From: Telluria beijingensis
Lineage (GTDB): Bacteria > Pseudomonadota > Gammaproteobacteria > Burkholderiales > Burkholderiaceae_D
Reading direction: 5' to 3'
Assembly (NCBI RefSeq): GCF_030770395.1
Contig: NZ_CP132480.1
Span: forward strand, 3,401,792-3,465,791
Length of the DNA stretch: 64,000 nt
Below the pieces are notes generated by a model. The model saw nothing but the letters and a program-made list of their open reading frames with translations, was not told the origin of the DNA and ran no database searches. Shown in pieces: positions 30,907 through 40,457 of the stretch (position 1 is the first letter of the stretch; each line of letters begins with the position of its first letter). The translations under genes were made by a program, and so were the position numbers.

Positions 30907-31266
30907 ACCGGCGTTGACAATTCGGCGACAAACTATTGCATATATTGTCACTTGTTATTTCAGCATTGCGCCCCATATCATGCTGCGGTGCAAAAAACCG
31001 TTAACACGCGGCGCAGTAATTAGGAAGAGCTTAAAGTCGCTCTTCCGGCCGTTTCAACGAGGCACTTGTTGATACAATTCAACAATCGCAATATTGTGAA
31101 ACATACATATCTCAACAAAAACAATCACTTATGGGTTGAAATTGCTGACCCAATAGTTATTAGTGTTGTAATAGTACGTCGCCACCTGGGGGTAAAATCG
31201 GGTCCCTCAAGCAGGTAAATAGCTTTCTGCACTACAATACCGGATTCCCCAAACATTAATTACGCT
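30907..31266. promoter_or_regulatory. AT-rich spacer upstream of the mla operon
   Basis: No open frame looks real. Visible signals include a consensus -35 TTGACA at 30914-30919 with the AT-rich TGCATATATT at 30937-30946 near the -10 position. There is a hairpin GGAAGAGC/GCTCTTCC at 31023-31046 and a palindrome TTGTTGA-tacaat-TCAACAA at 31066-31085. A second possible promoter is TTGAAA (31136-31141) with TATTAG (31158-31163). The length and the hairpin leave room for a long leader or a small RNA, but no Rho-independent terminator with a T-run is present. The mlaF start is GTG at 31267. Confidence 0.45.
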
Positions 31267-32070
31267 GTGTCGAACCTAGTCGAAATCCGCGATCTGCATT
31301 TTGCTTACGGTGAGCGTTCCATCCTGTCGAATCTCCGTATGGACTTTCCACGTGGCAAGCTTATTGCTGTCATGGGCGGGTCGGGTTGCGGCAAGACCAC
31401 GGTGCTGCGCCTGATCGGCGGCCAGATCCGTCCCCAGCGCGGCGAAGTCCGCATCGGTGGCGAAGTCGTGCACCGGCTCGACACCGAAGGCCTGTACCGC
31501 CTGCGCCGCCGCATGGGCATGCTGTTCCAGTTCGGCGCCCTGTTCACCGACCTGTCGGTATTCGACAACGTCGCCTTTCCGCTGCGCGAACACACCGACC
31601 TGCCTGAAGAACTGATCCGCGACCTGGTGCTCATGAAGCTCAACGCCGTCGGCCTGCGCAATGCGCACCGCCTGAAACCGGCCGAGATCTCGGGCGGCAT
31701 GGCGCGCCGGGTGGCCGTGGCGCGCGCGGTGGCGCTCGATCCCGAACTGATCATGTACGACGAGCCCTTCGCCGGCCTTGATCCGATCTCGATGGGCGTG
31801 ACCGCCAACCTGATCCGCAACCTGAACGACGCGCTGGGCTCGACCTCGATCCTCGTCTCGCACGACGTGCACGAATGCTTCGCGATCGCCGACTATGTAT
31901 ACTTCATGTCGGCCGGCAAGATCGTGGCCGAGGGCACGCCGGACGACTTGCGTGTCTCGGAAGATCCTTACGTGAAACAATTCGTCAATGCCGCCCCGGA
32001 CGGTCCGGTGCCGTTCCACTATCCCGGCAAGTCGCTGGCCGACGACCTGGGCCTGGGAGCGCGCAAATGA
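31267..32070 (+). CDS. mlaF: Phospholipid ABC transporter ATP-binding protein MlaF
   Basis: 267 residues; GTG start at 31267. ATPase of the inner-membrane MlaFEDB complex, which moves phospholipid between inner and outer membranes to keep outer-membrane asymmetry. Walker A GGSGCGKTT (about 37-45), signature-like ISGGMARRVAVARA (the Mla family uses GGM), Walker B LIMYDEPFAGLDPIS and H-loop SHDVHECF. The C-terminal tail is longer than in generic ABC ATPases and reaches MlaB in the known structures. First gene of mlaFEDACB; overlaps mlaE by four bases. Confidence 0.96.
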   Translation: MSNLVEIRDLHFAYGERSILSNLRMDFPRGKLIAVMGGSGCGKTTVLRLIGGQIRPQRGEVRIGGEVVHRLDTEGLYRLRRRMGMLFQFGALFTDLSVFDNVAFPLREHTDLPEELIRDLVLMKLNAVGLRNAHRLKPAEISGGMARRVAVARAVALDPELIMYDEPFAGLDPISMGVTANLIRNLNDALGSTSILVSHDVHECFAIADYVYFMSAGKIVAEGTPDDLRVSEDPYVKQFVNAAPDGPVPFHYPGKSLADDLGLGARK

Positions 32071-32849
32071 TCGCCCGCGTCCTCGGCCTGGTCGGCTGCA
32101 CCGTGCGCGAAGCCTTCGCCGGCCTCGGCTTTGCCGTGCGTTCCTTCTTCAACCTGCTGGGTGTGTCGCCGGGCGCGTTCCGCCGTCCTGGCCTGATTTC
32201 CGAGCAGATTCACTTCATCGGCAACTATTCGCTGGTGATCATCGCCGTGTCCGGCCTGTTCGTCGGCATGGTGCTGGGTCTGCAGGGGTATTACACGCTG
32301 AACCAGTACGGCGCCGAGCAGATGCTGGGCCAGGTCGTGGCGCTGGCGCTGGTGCGCGAACTGGGGCCGGTGGTCACGGCGCTGCTGTTCGCCGGCCGCG
32401 CCGGTACCTCGCTCACCGCCCAGATCGGCCTGATGAAAGCCGGCGAACAATTGTCTGCCATGGAAATGATGGCCATCAACCCGGTGCAACGGGTGCTGGC
32501 GCCGCGTTTCTGGGCCGGCGTGATCGCCATGCCGGTGCTGGCTACCGTGTTCTCGGCGGTGGGTGTGCTCGGTGGCTATATTGTTGGCGTCAAACTGATC
32601 GGCGTCGACGAAGGCTCGTTCTGGTCGCAGATGCAGTCCGGCGTCGATGTGCGAGATGACGTACTGAACGGCGTGATTAAAAGCTTTATCTTTGGCATCG
32701 CAGTGACCTTTACCGCCCTGTTCCAGGGCTACCAGGCCCAGCCGACGCCGGAAGACGTGTCGCGCGCAACCACGCGCACCGTTGTGATCGCATCGTTGCT
32801 GGTCTGGGGACTGAACTTCGTCATGACCGCCTTGATGTTCAATAAATAA
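32067..32849 (+). CDS. mlaE: Phospholipid ABC transporter permease MlaE
   Basis: 260 residues, five to six membrane helices. Family signatures: GLFVGMVLGLQGYYTL (about 65-80), LVRELGPVVTALLFAGRAGTSLTAQIGLMK (the EQ-loop contact with MlaF) and the final VWGLNFVMTALMF. Start ATG overlaps the mlaF stop. MlaE dimers form the membrane core under the MlaD hexamer. Confidence 0.96.
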   Translation: MIARVLGLVGCTVREAFAGLGFAVRSFFNLLGVSPGAFRRPGLISEQIHFIGNYSLVIIAVSGLFVGMVLGLQGYYTLNQYGAEQMLGQVVALALVRELGPVVTALLFAGRAGTSLTAQIGLMKAGEQLSAMEMMAINPVQRVLAPRFWAGVIAMPVLATVFSAVGVLGGYIVGVKLIGVDEGSFWSQMQSGVDVRDDVLNGVIKSFIFGIAVTFTALFQGYQAQPTPEDVSRATTRTVVIASLLVWGLNFVMTALMFNK

Positions 32850-32887
32850 TTAATAAACGGTTAACTCGGTTACTGTAGGGTATTCAA

Positions 32888-33361
32888 ATGCATCGCAAAA
32901 CTATCGACGTCTGGGTTGGCCTGTTCGTTCTGCTGGGTCTGGCCGCGCTGCTGTTCCTGGCCTTCCAGGCAGGAAACATGAGAACGCTGTCGTTCGGCCA
33001 GACCTATTCGGTCACGGGCCGCTTCGACAATATCGGTGGACTCAAGCCGCAGGCGCCGGTCAAGAGCGCCGGTGTGGTGGTCGGTCGCGTGGGTGACATC
33101 TCCTTCGACGACAAGAGCTTCCAGGCATCGGTGCGCCTTGATATGGAGTCTGAATATAAATTCCCTAAAGACAGCTCGTTGAAAATATTGACTGCTGGCT
33201 TGTTGGGCGAGCAATACATCGGCATCGAAGCCGGTGGTGACGAAAAGAACCTGGCGGAAGGCGATCGCATCGTTCGCACCCAGTCGGCGACAGTCCTGGA
33301 AGACTTGATTAATCAATTTATCTATAACAGCGCTGCTGAAGGAAAGGAAGGTAGTCAATGA
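32888..33361 (+). CDS. mlaD: Outer-membrane lipid asymmetry protein MlaD (MCE domain)
   Basis: 157 residues. One N-terminal membrane helix (about 8-27, WVGLFVLLGLAALLFLAFQ) followed by a periplasmic MCE domain (about 38-118, FDNIGGLKPQAPVKSAGVVVGRV and LLGEQYIGIEAGG). The helical tail is short (TVLEDLINQFIYN), which lines the hydrophobic pore in the hexamer. Separated from mlaE by 38 bp and overlapping mlaA by four bases. Confidence 0.95.
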   Translation: MHRKTIDVWVGLFVLLGLAALLFLAFQAGNMRTLSFGQTYSVTGRFDNIGGLKPQAPVKSAGVVVGRVGDISFDDKSFQASVRLDMESEYKFPKDSSLKILTAGLLGEQYIGIEAGGDEKNLAEGDRIVRTQSATVLEDLINQFIYNSAAEGKEGSQ

Positions 33362-34086
33362 ACTACGCCGTGACGCTCTCGCACCTGCGCCTGTGCGCCG
33401 CTGCCGCCGCTGTACTGATCCTGACTGGCTGTGCAACCACCGCATCCAACCCCCAGGATCCGCTGGAAGGTTATAACCGCGCCATGTTCAGCTTCAACGA
33501 CGCGGTCGACCGCACCGTGCTCAAGCCGGTGGCCACCGGCTACAAGAAAGTCGTGCCGGGCTTTGCCCAGACCGGTGTCGGTAATTTCTTCGGCAACCTG
33601 TCGGATGCCTGGAGCTCGGTCAACAACTTGTTGCAAGGTAAGCCGGAGCAAGCCGGCACCGATTTCGGCCGCGTTGCGCTGAACTCGACCTTCGGTATCT
33701 TCGGCCTGCTCGACATCGCTTCCGAAGCGGGCATGCAGAAAAGCGACGAAGACTTTGGCCAGACCCTGGGCAAGTGGGGCGTGCCAAGCGGCCCCTACTT
33801 GATTTTGCCGCTGCTGGGCCCATCTACCGTGCGTGATACCGCGGCCTTGCCGGCCGATATCGGCGGCGACATCTGGAAATACAAGGAACCGGCCAACTGG
33901 CGCAATATCGGCGCCGCGGTGCGGGTGGTCGATACCCGCGCCTCGCTGCTCGACGCATCGAGCCTGCTCGAAGACGCCGCCCTGGACCGCTACGAGTTCC
34001 TGCGCGACGGCTACCTGCAGCGCCGCGAGAGCCAGGTCTACGACGGCGACGTGCCGCGCAAGGTCGACGACGACGCCGGGCAGTAA
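33358..34086 (+). CDS. mlaA: MlaA (VacJ) outer-membrane lipoprotein
   Basis: 242 residues. Lipoprotein signal peptide with lipobox LTGC, Cys25 being the lipidated residue. The body is the MlaA/VacJ domain: DPLEGYNRAMFSFNDAVDRTVLKPVATGYKKVVP (about 34-67), GVPSGPYLILPLLGPSTVRD (about 141-160). In the outer membrane it passes mislocalised phospholipid from the outer leaflet to MlaC. In E. coli the gene is elsewhere; here it sits inside the operon, as in other betaproteobacteria. Confidence 0.95.
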   Translation: MNYAVTLSHLRLCAAAAAVLILTGCATTASNPQDPLEGYNRAMFSFNDAVDRTVLKPVATGYKKVVPGFAQTGVGNFFGNLSDAWSSVNNLLQGKPEQAGTDFGRVALNSTFGIFGLLDIASEAGMQKSDEDFGQTLGKWGVPSGPYLILPLLGPSTVRDTAALPADIGGDIWKYKEPANWRNIGAAVRVVDTRASLLDASSLLEDAALDRYEFLRDGYLQRRESQVYDGDVPRKVDDDAGQ

Positions 34087-34136
34087 CAAGATCAACCGTG
34101 CGTGCGGCCTTCGCCGCCGCCAACCGAAAGGAAACT

Positions 34137-34784
34137 ATGAAGCCATTCATGCACCTGGTAGCCGCTGCCGCCACCATGGCATTCTCCACCGTCCTGGTCG
34201 CCGCGCCGGTGGCCGCCGCCGAAGCGCCGGACGCGCTGGTCAAGCGCATCAGCAATGAAGTGATCGACAGCGTCAAGGCCGACAAGGACATCCAGGCCGG
34301 CAACCGCGCCAAGATCATGGACCTGGTCAACGCCAAGATCCTGCCCTACGTCGACGCCGAGAAGATGACCCAGCAGGCGGCCGGCCGCCACTGGCGTGCA
34401 GCCACCCCGGAGCAGAAGCAGAAGCTGACGAAAGAGTTCCGCGACCTGCTGGTGTACACCTACGCCGGCGCGCTGTCGACCATCAAGAACGAAACCGTCG
34501 AGTTCAAGCCGATGCGCGGTTCGCCGACCGATACCGACGTCGAAGTGCGCTCGCAGGTGAACGTCACCCGCGGCGAGCCGATCACCCTGAACTACCGCCT
34601 GAGCAACGAGAAGGGCAGCTGGAAGATCTATGACGTGAACGTGCTGGGCGCCTGGCTGGTCCAGACCTATACCAGCACCTTCAACAGCGAGATCAGCAAG
34701 AGCGGCGTCGATGGCCTGATCAAGCGCCTGGCCGACCGCAACGCGCAGCTGGCGTCCAAGCCGCTGGCGGCGCCGGCCAAGTGA
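34137..34784 (+). CDS. mlaC: Periplasmic phospholipid carrier MlaC
   Basis: 215 residues from the ATG at 34137, which follows a GAAAGGAAA Shine-Dalgarno. Signal peptide with cleavage after about residue 22-24 (VAAPVAAA). The MlaC/Ttg2D domain includes ILPYVDAEKMTQQAAGRHWRAATPEQKQ, VYTYAGAL and WKIYDVNVLGAWLVQTY. It ferries phospholipid between MlaA and MlaFEDB. Upstream in-frame ATG at 34098 would put 13 extra residues before the signal peptide and is less likely. Confidence 0.95.
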   Translation: MKPFMHLVAAAATMAFSTVLVAAPVAAAEAPDALVKRISNEVIDSVKADKDIQAGNRAKIMDLVNAKILPYVDAEKMTQQAAGRHWRAATPEQKQKLTKEFRDLLVYTYAGALSTIKNETVEFKPMRGSPTDTDVEVRSQVNVTRGEPITLNYRLSNEKGSWKIYDVNVLGAWLVQTYTSTFNSEISKSGVDGLIKRLADRNAQLASKPLAAPAK

Positions 34785-34793
34785 TCGACGCAC

Positions 34794-35069
34794 ATGGCTG
34801 AATCCAATCCGATGCTGTCGATCGACGCCCTGACCTTCCTCACCGCCCCCCAGGCGCTGGAGCAGGGTGCGGCGGCGATCCGCGCCGGCGAGACCGTGTT
34901 CGATCTCGGCGGCGTGCAGGCCGCCGATTCGTCCGGCGTGGCCCTGCTGCTGGCCTGGCAGCGCCGCGCGCTGGACGCCGGCCACCGCCTCACATTTGTG
35001 AACGTGCCCGACAACGTGCAAAAGCTGGCGGCCCTGTACGGGGTCGATACGCTGCTGCCGCAAGCTTGA
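34794..35069 (+). CDS. mlaB: STAS-domain protein MlaB
   Basis: 91 residues. Single STAS domain (FDLGGVQAADSSGVALLLAWQRRA, then LTFVNVPDNVQKLAALYGV). It binds MlaF on the cytoplasmic side and is needed for assembly and activity of the transporter. Ends the mla set; a strong hairpin follows. Confidence 0.92.
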   Translation: MAESNPMLSIDALTFLTAPQALEQGAAAIRAGETVFDLGGVQAADSSGVALLLAWQRRALDAGHRLTFVNVPDNVQKLAALYGVDTLLPQA

Positions 35070-35071
35070 CC

Positions 35072-35101
35072 ATCGGCGGCCACTGGCCGCCGATTGCTTT
35101 T
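35072..35101 (+). terminator. Intrinsic terminator after mlaB
   Basis: Ten-bp perfect stem ATCGGCGGCC/GGCCGCCGAT with a 3-base loop (35072-35094), followed by TGCTTTT, starting 2 bp after the mlaB stop. It separates the mla operon from the ABC exporter genes. Confidence 0.8.
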
Positions 35102-35236
35102 CAGCCTACCTCCCAGGCCGTCCGGCCGAATCTCCCCACTGCCGGCTTGACATGGCGATTTCACCTATAATGGACTGTTTCACCGCACGGTCCTTTCGGT
35201 GCGCTTTCCACCTTGCGCGCCGCGCCATCCACAAGC

Positions 35237-36148
35237 ATGACAGCAATCCAGATTGATAGCGTCGAGAAGAGCTACAAGGGCTTCAAGGCCCTGAAGGGCG
35301 TCTCCCTGGACATCCAGGAAGGCGAGTTCTTCGGCCTGCTGGGCCCGAACGGCGCCGGCAAGACCACCCTGATCTCCACCATCGCGGGCCTGATCCGGCC
35401 CGATGCCGGCAGCGTGCGCATCCACGGCCACGACGTCGTGACGGACTTCCGCGAAGCGCGCAAGCGCCTGGGCGTGGTGCCGCAGGAGCTGGTGTTCGAT
35501 CCCTTCTTCACCGTGCGCGAGACGCTGCGCCTGCAGTCGGGCTACTTCGGCATCCGCAACAACGATGCCTGGATCGACGAAGTGATGCACAACCTCGACC
35601 TGACCGACAAGGCCGACGTGAACATGCGCGCGCTGTCGGGCGGCATGAAGCGGCGCGTGCTGGTGGCGCAAGCCCTGGTGCACCGCCCGCCCGTGATCGT
35701 GCTCGACGAGCCGACCGCCGGCGTCGACGTCGAACTGCGCCAGACCCTGTGGAAGTTCATCGCGCGCCTGAACCGCGAGGGCGGCCACACCGTGGTGCTC
35801 ACTACCCACTACCTCGAAGAAGCGCAAGCCATGTGCCAGCGCGTGGCCATGCTCCGGCGCGGCAATGTGGTGGCGCTGGACAGCATGAGCGCATTGCTGC
35901 GACGGGTGTCAGGCTCGCAGCTGGTGGTCCATTTGAAATCGGGCGACCTGCCGGAAAGCCTGCGGCCCCTGGTTTCGCACGACGAGCACACCAATGGCAA
36001 CAAGTACACGCTGCGCGTGAACGAGGTAAGCGAGGTGGAGCCGATCCTGGCGCGCCTGCGCGAGAACGGCGCCGTCATCGACGAGATGCAGCTGGAGCAG
36101 GCCGACCTCGAGGACATCTTCATCCAGATCATGGAGGAGGGTAAATAA
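35237..36148 (+). CDS. ABC exporter ATP-binding protein, YadG-like
   Basis: 303 residues from the ATG at 35237. Walker A GPNGAGKTT (about 41-49), Q-loop PQELVFD, signature ALSGGMKRRVLVAQAL, Walker B VIVLDEPTAGVD and H-loop TTHYLEEAQ. The extra C-terminal 70 residues are typical of ABC-2 drug/lipid exporter ATPases (YadG, CcmA-like). The stop overlaps the permease start (TAATG). Substrate unknown; position between mla and murA is conserved in related bacteria and suggests an envelope role (inference). Confidence 0.9.
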   Translation: MTAIQIDSVEKSYKGFKALKGVSLDIQEGEFFGLLGPNGAGKTTLISTIAGLIRPDAGSVRIHGHDVVTDFREARKRLGVVPQELVFDPFFTVRETLRLQSGYFGIRNNDAWIDEVMHNLDLTDKADVNMRALSGGMKRRVLVAQALVHRPPVIVLDEPTAGVDVELRQTLWKFIARLNREGGHTVVLTTHYLEEAQAMCQRVAMLRRGNVVALDSMSALLRRVSGSQLVVHLKSGDLPESLRPLVSHDEHTNGNKYTLRVNEVSEVEPILARLRENGAVIDEMQLEQADLEDIFIQIMEEGK

Positions 36149-36909
36149 TGTTCTCGATCGGTTTCCGCACCCTGTTCTACAAGGAGTCGCTGCGCTTCTG
36201 GAAGGTCGCGACCCAGACCGTGGCCGCGCCGGTGGTCACCGCCATGCTCTACCTGCTGATCTTCGGCCACGTGCTCGACGGCCGGGTCGAGATGCTCGAC
36301 GGCGTCGCGTACACCTCCTTCCTGGTCCCGGGCCTGGTGATGATGAGCGTGCTGCAGAACGCCTTCGCCAACTCGTCCTCGTCGCTGATCCAGTCCAAGA
36401 TCAGCGGCAACCTGGTGTTCATCCTGCTGCCGCCGCTGTCGCATGCCGAGATCCTGTCGGCCTATGTGCTGGCCTCGATGCTGCGCGGGATCGCGGTCGG
36501 CGCCGGCGTGTTCATCATCACCGCCTGGTTTACCCACCTGGAGTTCGTGGCGCCGGTATGGATCCTGGTCTTCGCCCTGCTGGGCGCGGCCATCCTCGGC
36601 ACCATGGGCACGATCGCCGGCATCTGGGCCGAGAAGTTCGACCAGCTGGCGGCGTTCCAGAACTTCTTGATCATGCCGGCGACCTTCCTGGCCGGTGTGT
36701 TCTATTCCGTCCAAAAACTGCCGCCTTTCTGGCTGACCGTCTCGCATTTCAACCCGTTCTTTTATATGATTGACGGGTTCCGCTATGGGTTCTTCGGCCA
36801 GTCCGACGTTTCGCCATGGACCAGCCTGGCCGTCGTGACCGTGTTCTTCGCGGTGCTGACGGCCGTGGCGATCAATCTGCTCAAGCGCGGCTACAATCTG
36901 CGCCATTAA
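36148..36909 (+). CDS. ABC-2 type permease, YadH-like
   Basis: 253 residues, six predicted membrane helices; motifs of the ABC-2 family include PVVTAMLYLLIFG, LVPGLVMMSVLQNAFANSSSSLIQSK and NPFFYMIDGFRYGFFG. Works with the preceding ATPase; the genes overlap by one base. Confidence 0.9.
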   Translation: MFSIGFRTLFYKESLRFWKVATQTVAAPVVTAMLYLLIFGHVLDGRVEMLDGVAYTSFLVPGLVMMSVLQNAFANSSSSLIQSKISGNLVFILLPPLSHAEILSAYVLASMLRGIAVGAGVFIITAWFTHLEFVAPVWILVFALLGAAILGTMGTIAGIWAEKFDQLAAFQNFLIMPATFLAGVFYSVQKLPPFWLTVSHFNPFFYMIDGFRYGFFGQSDVSPWTSLAVVTVFFAVLTAVAINLLKRGYNLRH

Positions 36910-36937
36910 GAATACAAGTATTTACTCTGGAGTTAAC

Positions 36938-37174
36938 GTGGCGACCACACCCGAACTGATCCACGGCTATATCAGCGCCGGCCTCGAATGCACCCACCTC
37001 GACGTGAAGGGCGACGGCCATCACTTCGAGGCCGTGATCGTCTCCCCGGCCTTTGCCGGCAAACGTCCCATCCAGCGTCACCAGATCGTGTACGCGGCGC
37101 TGGGCGACCGCATGCGCGAGGAAATCCACGCGCTGTCGATGAAAACCCTGACCCCTGAAGAATTCAAAGGATAA
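36938..37174 (+). CDS. ibaG: BolA-family protein IbaG
   Basis: 78 residues; GTG start at 36938 preceded by CTGGAGTTAAC. BolA/IbaA fold with the conserved [28 protein letters not shown], holding the His residues that bind an Fe-S cluster with a monothiol glutaredoxin. In E. coli ibaG (yrbA) also lies between mla and murA, which supports the assignment. murA starts 2 bp after its stop. Confidence 0.9.
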   Translation: MATTPELIHGYISAGLECTHLDVKGDGHHFEAVIVSPAFAGKRPIQRHQIVYAALGDRMREEIHALSMKTLTPEEFKG

Positions 37175-37176
37175 GC

Positions 37177-38427
37177 ATGGACAAGCTCCAGATCGTCGGC
37201 GGCAAACGCCTGCAAGGTGAGATTCCGGTTTCCGGCGCCAAGAACGCGGCGCTGCCCATCCTGTGCGCCGGCCTGCTCACCGCCGGCGACCTGCAGCTGT
37301 CGAACGTGCCGCGCCTGCACGACGTGCGCACCATGCTCAAGCTCCTGGAAAAGACCGGCCTCAAGGTCGTGCAGGACAACGAAAAGGTGACGCTCAACGG
37401 CGGCGCCATCGACACGCTCGAGGCGCCGTACGAGCTGGTCAAGACCATGCGCGCCTCGATCCTGGTGCTGGGCCCCCTGCTGGCGCGCTTCGGCGAAGCC
37501 AAGGTCTCGCTGCCGGGCGGCTGCGCCATCGGCTCGCGGCCGGTCGACCAGCACATCAAGGGCCTGCGTGCGATGGGCGCCGAGATCACGATCGAGGGCG
37601 GCTACATCTACGCGAAAGCGAAGAAGCTGAAAGGTGCGCGCATCCACACCGACATGATCACCGTGACCGGCACCGAGAACCTGCTCATGGCCGCGACCCT
37701 GGCCGAAGGCGAGACGGTGCTCGAGAACGCGGCGCGCGAGCCGGAAGTGACCGACCTGGCCAACCTGCTGGTGGCCATGGGCGCGAAGATCGAAGGCATC
37801 GGCACCGACCGCCTGGTGATCCAGGGCGTCGATGAACTGCACGGCGCGCAGCATGCGGTGATCTCGGACCGCATCGAGGCCGCGACCTTCCTGTGCGCGG
37901 TGGCGGCCACCGGCGGCGACATCGTGCTGACCAATACCCGCACCGACATCTTCGACGTGGCGCTCGAGAAGCTGCGCGAGATCGGCCTGCAGCTGACGGT
38001 CGGCGGCGACACCATCCGCGCGAAAATGGATGGCCGTGCGCATCCGGTCTCGTTCCGCACTACCGAATATCCCGGCTTCCCGACCGATATGCAGGCCCAG
38101 TTCATGGCCGTGAACACGATCGCCGACGGTCCGTCGAAGGTCACCGAGACCATCTTCGAAAACCGCTTCATGCACGTGCAGGAGATGAACCGCCTGGGCG
38201 CCCAGATCTCGACCGAGGGCAATACCGCCTTCATCAAGGGCGTGAACCGCCTGGTCGGCGCGCCGGTGATGGCGACCGACCTGCGCGCCTCGGCGTCGCT
38301 GGTGATCGCCGGCATGGCGGCCGAGGGCACGACCCTGATCGACCGCATCTACCACCTCGATCGCGGCTATGACCGGATGGAAGTGAAGCTGTCGGCGGTT
38401 GGCGCCGACATCGTACGTATCAAGTAA
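37177..38427 (+). CDS. murA: UDP-N-acetylglucosamine 1-carboxyvinyltransferase MurA
   Basis: 416 residues. First committed step of peptidoglycan synthesis: transfers enolpyruvate from PEP to UDP-GlcNAc in the cytosol. The EPSP-synthase-like fold is shown by the N-terminus [17 protein letters not shown] (Lys-Asn pair binding the substrate). The active-site loop [18 protein letters not shown] holds the catalytic Cys (about 115), target of fosfomycin. Later motifs are [16 protein letters not shown] and [21 protein letters not shown] lies just before the ATG. Probably co-transcribed with ibaG and possibly into his. Confidence 0.97.
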   Translation: MDKLQIVGGKRLQGEIPVSGAKNAALPILCAGLLTAGDLQLSNVPRLHDVRTMLKLLEKTGLKVVQDNEKVTLNGGAIDTLEAPYELVKTMRASILVLGPLLARFGEAKVSLPGGCAIGSRPVDQHIKGLRAMGAEITIEGGYIYAKAKKLKGARIHTDMITVTGTENLLMAATLAEGETVLENAAREPEVTDLANLLVAMGAKIEGIGTDRLVIQGVDELHGAQHAVISDRIEAATFLCAVAATGGDIVLTNTRTDIFDVALEKLREIGLQLTVGGDTIRAKMDGRAHPVSFRTTEYPGFPTDMQAQFMAVNTIADGPSKVTETIFENRFMHVQEMNRLGAQISTEGNTAFIKGVNRLVGAPVMATDLRASASLVIAGMAAEGTTLIDRIYHLDRGYDRMEVKLSAVGADIVRIK

Positions 38428-38436
38428 GCGAATCAA

Positions 38437-39111
38437 ATGACATTCAATGGCGTAAACGGGGAGCCCCAGCTGATTTTGGCGCTGTCCAAGGGCCGCATCT
38501 TCGAAGACACCTTGCCGCTGCTGGCAGCGGCAGGGATCGAAGTGACGGAAAACCCCGAAACCTCGCGCAAGCTGATCCTCGCGACCAACGATCCCGGCGT
38601 GCGGGTGCTGATCGTGCGCGCTTCCGACGTGCCGACCTATGTCCAGCATGGCGCCGCCGACTTCGGCGTGGCCGGCAAGGACGTGCTGCTCGAGCACGGC
38701 GGGGAAGGGCTGTACCAGCCGATCGACCTGCGTATCGCCCAGTGCCGCATGTCGGTCGCGGTCAATGCCGGCTTCGACTACGACACCGCCGTGCGCCAGG
38801 GCGCGCGCCTGCGGGTGGCGACCAAGTTCGTCAACACCGCGCGCGAGCATTTCGCCAGCAAGGGCGTGCACGTCGACCTGATCAAGCTGTATGGCTCGAT
38901 GGAGCTGGCGCCACTGGTCGGCCTGTCGGACGCCATCGTCGACGTGGTCTCGACCGGCGGCACCCTGCGCGCCAACAACCTGGTCGAAGTCGAGAAAATC
39001 ATGGACATCTCGTCGCGCCTGGTGGTGAACCAGGCCGCGCTCAAGCTCAAGCGCGAGCGCCTGAAACCGATCCTGGAAGCGTTTGAACGCGCCTCCCAAC
39101 GACAAGGCTGA
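38437..39111 (+). CDS. hisG: ATP phosphoribosyltransferase catalytic subunit, short form
   Basis: 224 residues. Condenses ATP with PRPP in the first step of histidine synthesis. It has the catalytic core ([64 protein letters not shown]) but lacks the C-terminal regulatory domain of the roughly 300-residue long form. Short HisG proteins need HisZ, a histidyl-tRNA-synthetase-like partner, for activity and feedback inhibition; no hisZ is in this window. Nine bp after murA; eight before hisD. Confidence 0.96.
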   Translation: MTFNGVNGEPQLILALSKGRIFEDTLPLLAAAGIEVTENPETSRKLILATNDPGVRVLIVRASDVPTYVQHGAADFGVAGKDVLLEHGGEGLYQPIDLRIAQCRMSVAVNAGFDYDTAVRQGARLRVATKFVNTAREHFASKGVHVDLIKLYGSMELAPLVGLSDAIVDVVSTGGTLRANNLVEVEKIMDISSRLVVNQAALKLKRERLKPILEAFERASQRQG

Positions 39112-39119
39112 CTCACATC

Positions 39120-40457
39120 ATGGCAGTACAGATCCGCAAGCTAGACTCCTCCGCGCCCGACTTCAAGAACACCCTCGACGCCCTGCTGGCGTTCGAAGCG
39201 GAAACCGATGACGCCATCGAGACCGCGGTCGCGCATATCCTGCGCGACGTGAAGGCGCGCGGCGATGCGGCTGTGCTGGAATACACGAATAAATTCGATC
39301 GTATCCCGAATGGTGGCGCGCAGTCGATGGCGGCCTTCGATATTGGCCAGGCTGAGCTCGAGACGGCGTTGGCTTCCTTGCCGGAAGCCCAGCGCGCCGC
39401 GCTGCAGGTGGCGGCGGAGCGCGTGCGCGTGTTCCACGAGCGCCAGAAAGAAGCCTCGACCGGATTCACCTTCACCGAACCCGATGGCACGGTGCTGGGC
39501 CAGCGCGTGACCCCGCTCGACCGTGTCGGCATCTATGTCCCGGGCGGCAAGGCGGCGTATCCGTCGTCGGTGCTGATGAACGCGATCCCGGCCCACGTCG
39601 CCGGCGTGAAAGAAATCATCATGGTCGTGCCGACCCCGGACGGCGTGAAGAACCAGATGGTGCTGGCCGCCGCCGCGATCGCCGGCGTGACGCGCGTGAT
39701 CACCATCGGCGGCGCGCAAGCCGTCGGCGCCCTGGCCTACGGCACCGAAACCATCCAGCCGGTCGACAAGATCGTCGGCCCCGGCAACGCCTATGTGGCC
39801 GCCGCCAAGCGCCGCGTGTTCGGCACGGTCGGCATCGACATGATCGCGGGACCATCGGAAATCCTGGTGCTGTGCGACGGCACCACCGACCCGGACTGGG
39901 TGGCGATGGACCTGTTCTCGCAGGCCGAGCACGACGAGTTGGCGCAGGCCATCCTGCTGTGCCCGGACGCCGACTACATCGCCAGGGTGGAGCAGAGCAT
40001 CCACAAGCTGCTGCCGACCATGCCGCGCCAGGAAGTCATCACCACGTCGCTCACCGACCGCGGCGCGCTGATCCTCGTGCGCGACATGGATGAGGCATGC
40101 GAGATCGCCAGCTCGATCGCCGCCGAACACCTGGAAATCTCGGCCGTCGAACCAATGCAATGGGCCGATAAAATCCGCCACGCCGGCGCCATGTTCCTCG
40201 GACGCTTTTCGTCCGAATCGCTGGGCGACTACTGCTGCGGTCCGAACCACGTGCTGCCGACTTCGCGCACGGCGCGCTTCTCGTCGCCGCTGGGCGTCTA
40301 CGATTTCCAGAAACGCTCGTCGATCATCCAGGTCAGCGAAGCCGGCGCCCAGACGCTGGGCAAGGTCGCCGCGACCCTCGCGTATGGCGAAGGCCTGCAG
40401 GCGCACGCCCGCAGCGCCGAACTGCGTCTGAACCCCGTGCCGCCGCAGCAATCATGA
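39120..40457 (+). CDS. hisD: Histidinol dehydrogenase
   Basis: 445 residues. Zinc enzyme that oxidises histidinol to histidine in two NAD-dependent steps, the end of the pathway. Signatures: [62 protein letters not shown], and SAEHLE-like AAEHLEISA and [23 protein letters not shown] with the catalytic and zinc-binding His/Asp residues. Its stop overlaps the methyltransferase start by four bases. Confidence 0.97.
   Translation: MAVQIRKLDSSAPDFKNTLDALLAFEAETDDAIETAVAHILRDVKARGDAAVLEYTNKFDRIPNGGAQSMAAFDIGQAELETALASLPEAQRAALQVAAERVRVFHERQKEASTGFTFTEPDGTVLGQRVTPLDRVGIYVPGGKAAYPSSVLMNAIPAHVAGVKEIIMVVPTPDGVKNQMVLAAAAIAGVTRVITIGGAQAVGALAYGTETIQPVDKIVGPGNAYVAAAKRRVFGTVGIDMIAGPSEILVLCDGTTDPDWVAMDLFSQAEHDELAQAILLCPDADYIARVEQSIHKLLPTMPRQEVITTSLTDRGALILVRDMDEACEIASSIAAEHLEISAVEPMQWADKIRHAGAMFLGRFSSESLGDYCCGPNHVLPTSRTARFSSPLGVYDFQKRSSIIQVSEAGAQTLGKVAATLAYGEGLQAHARSAELRLNPVPPQQS

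Noticed and set aside
30907..31266. A tRNA or small RNA gene
   Set aside because: No cloverleaf arms or CCA-type end can be drawn and the hairpin has no T-run; left as a regulatory region only.
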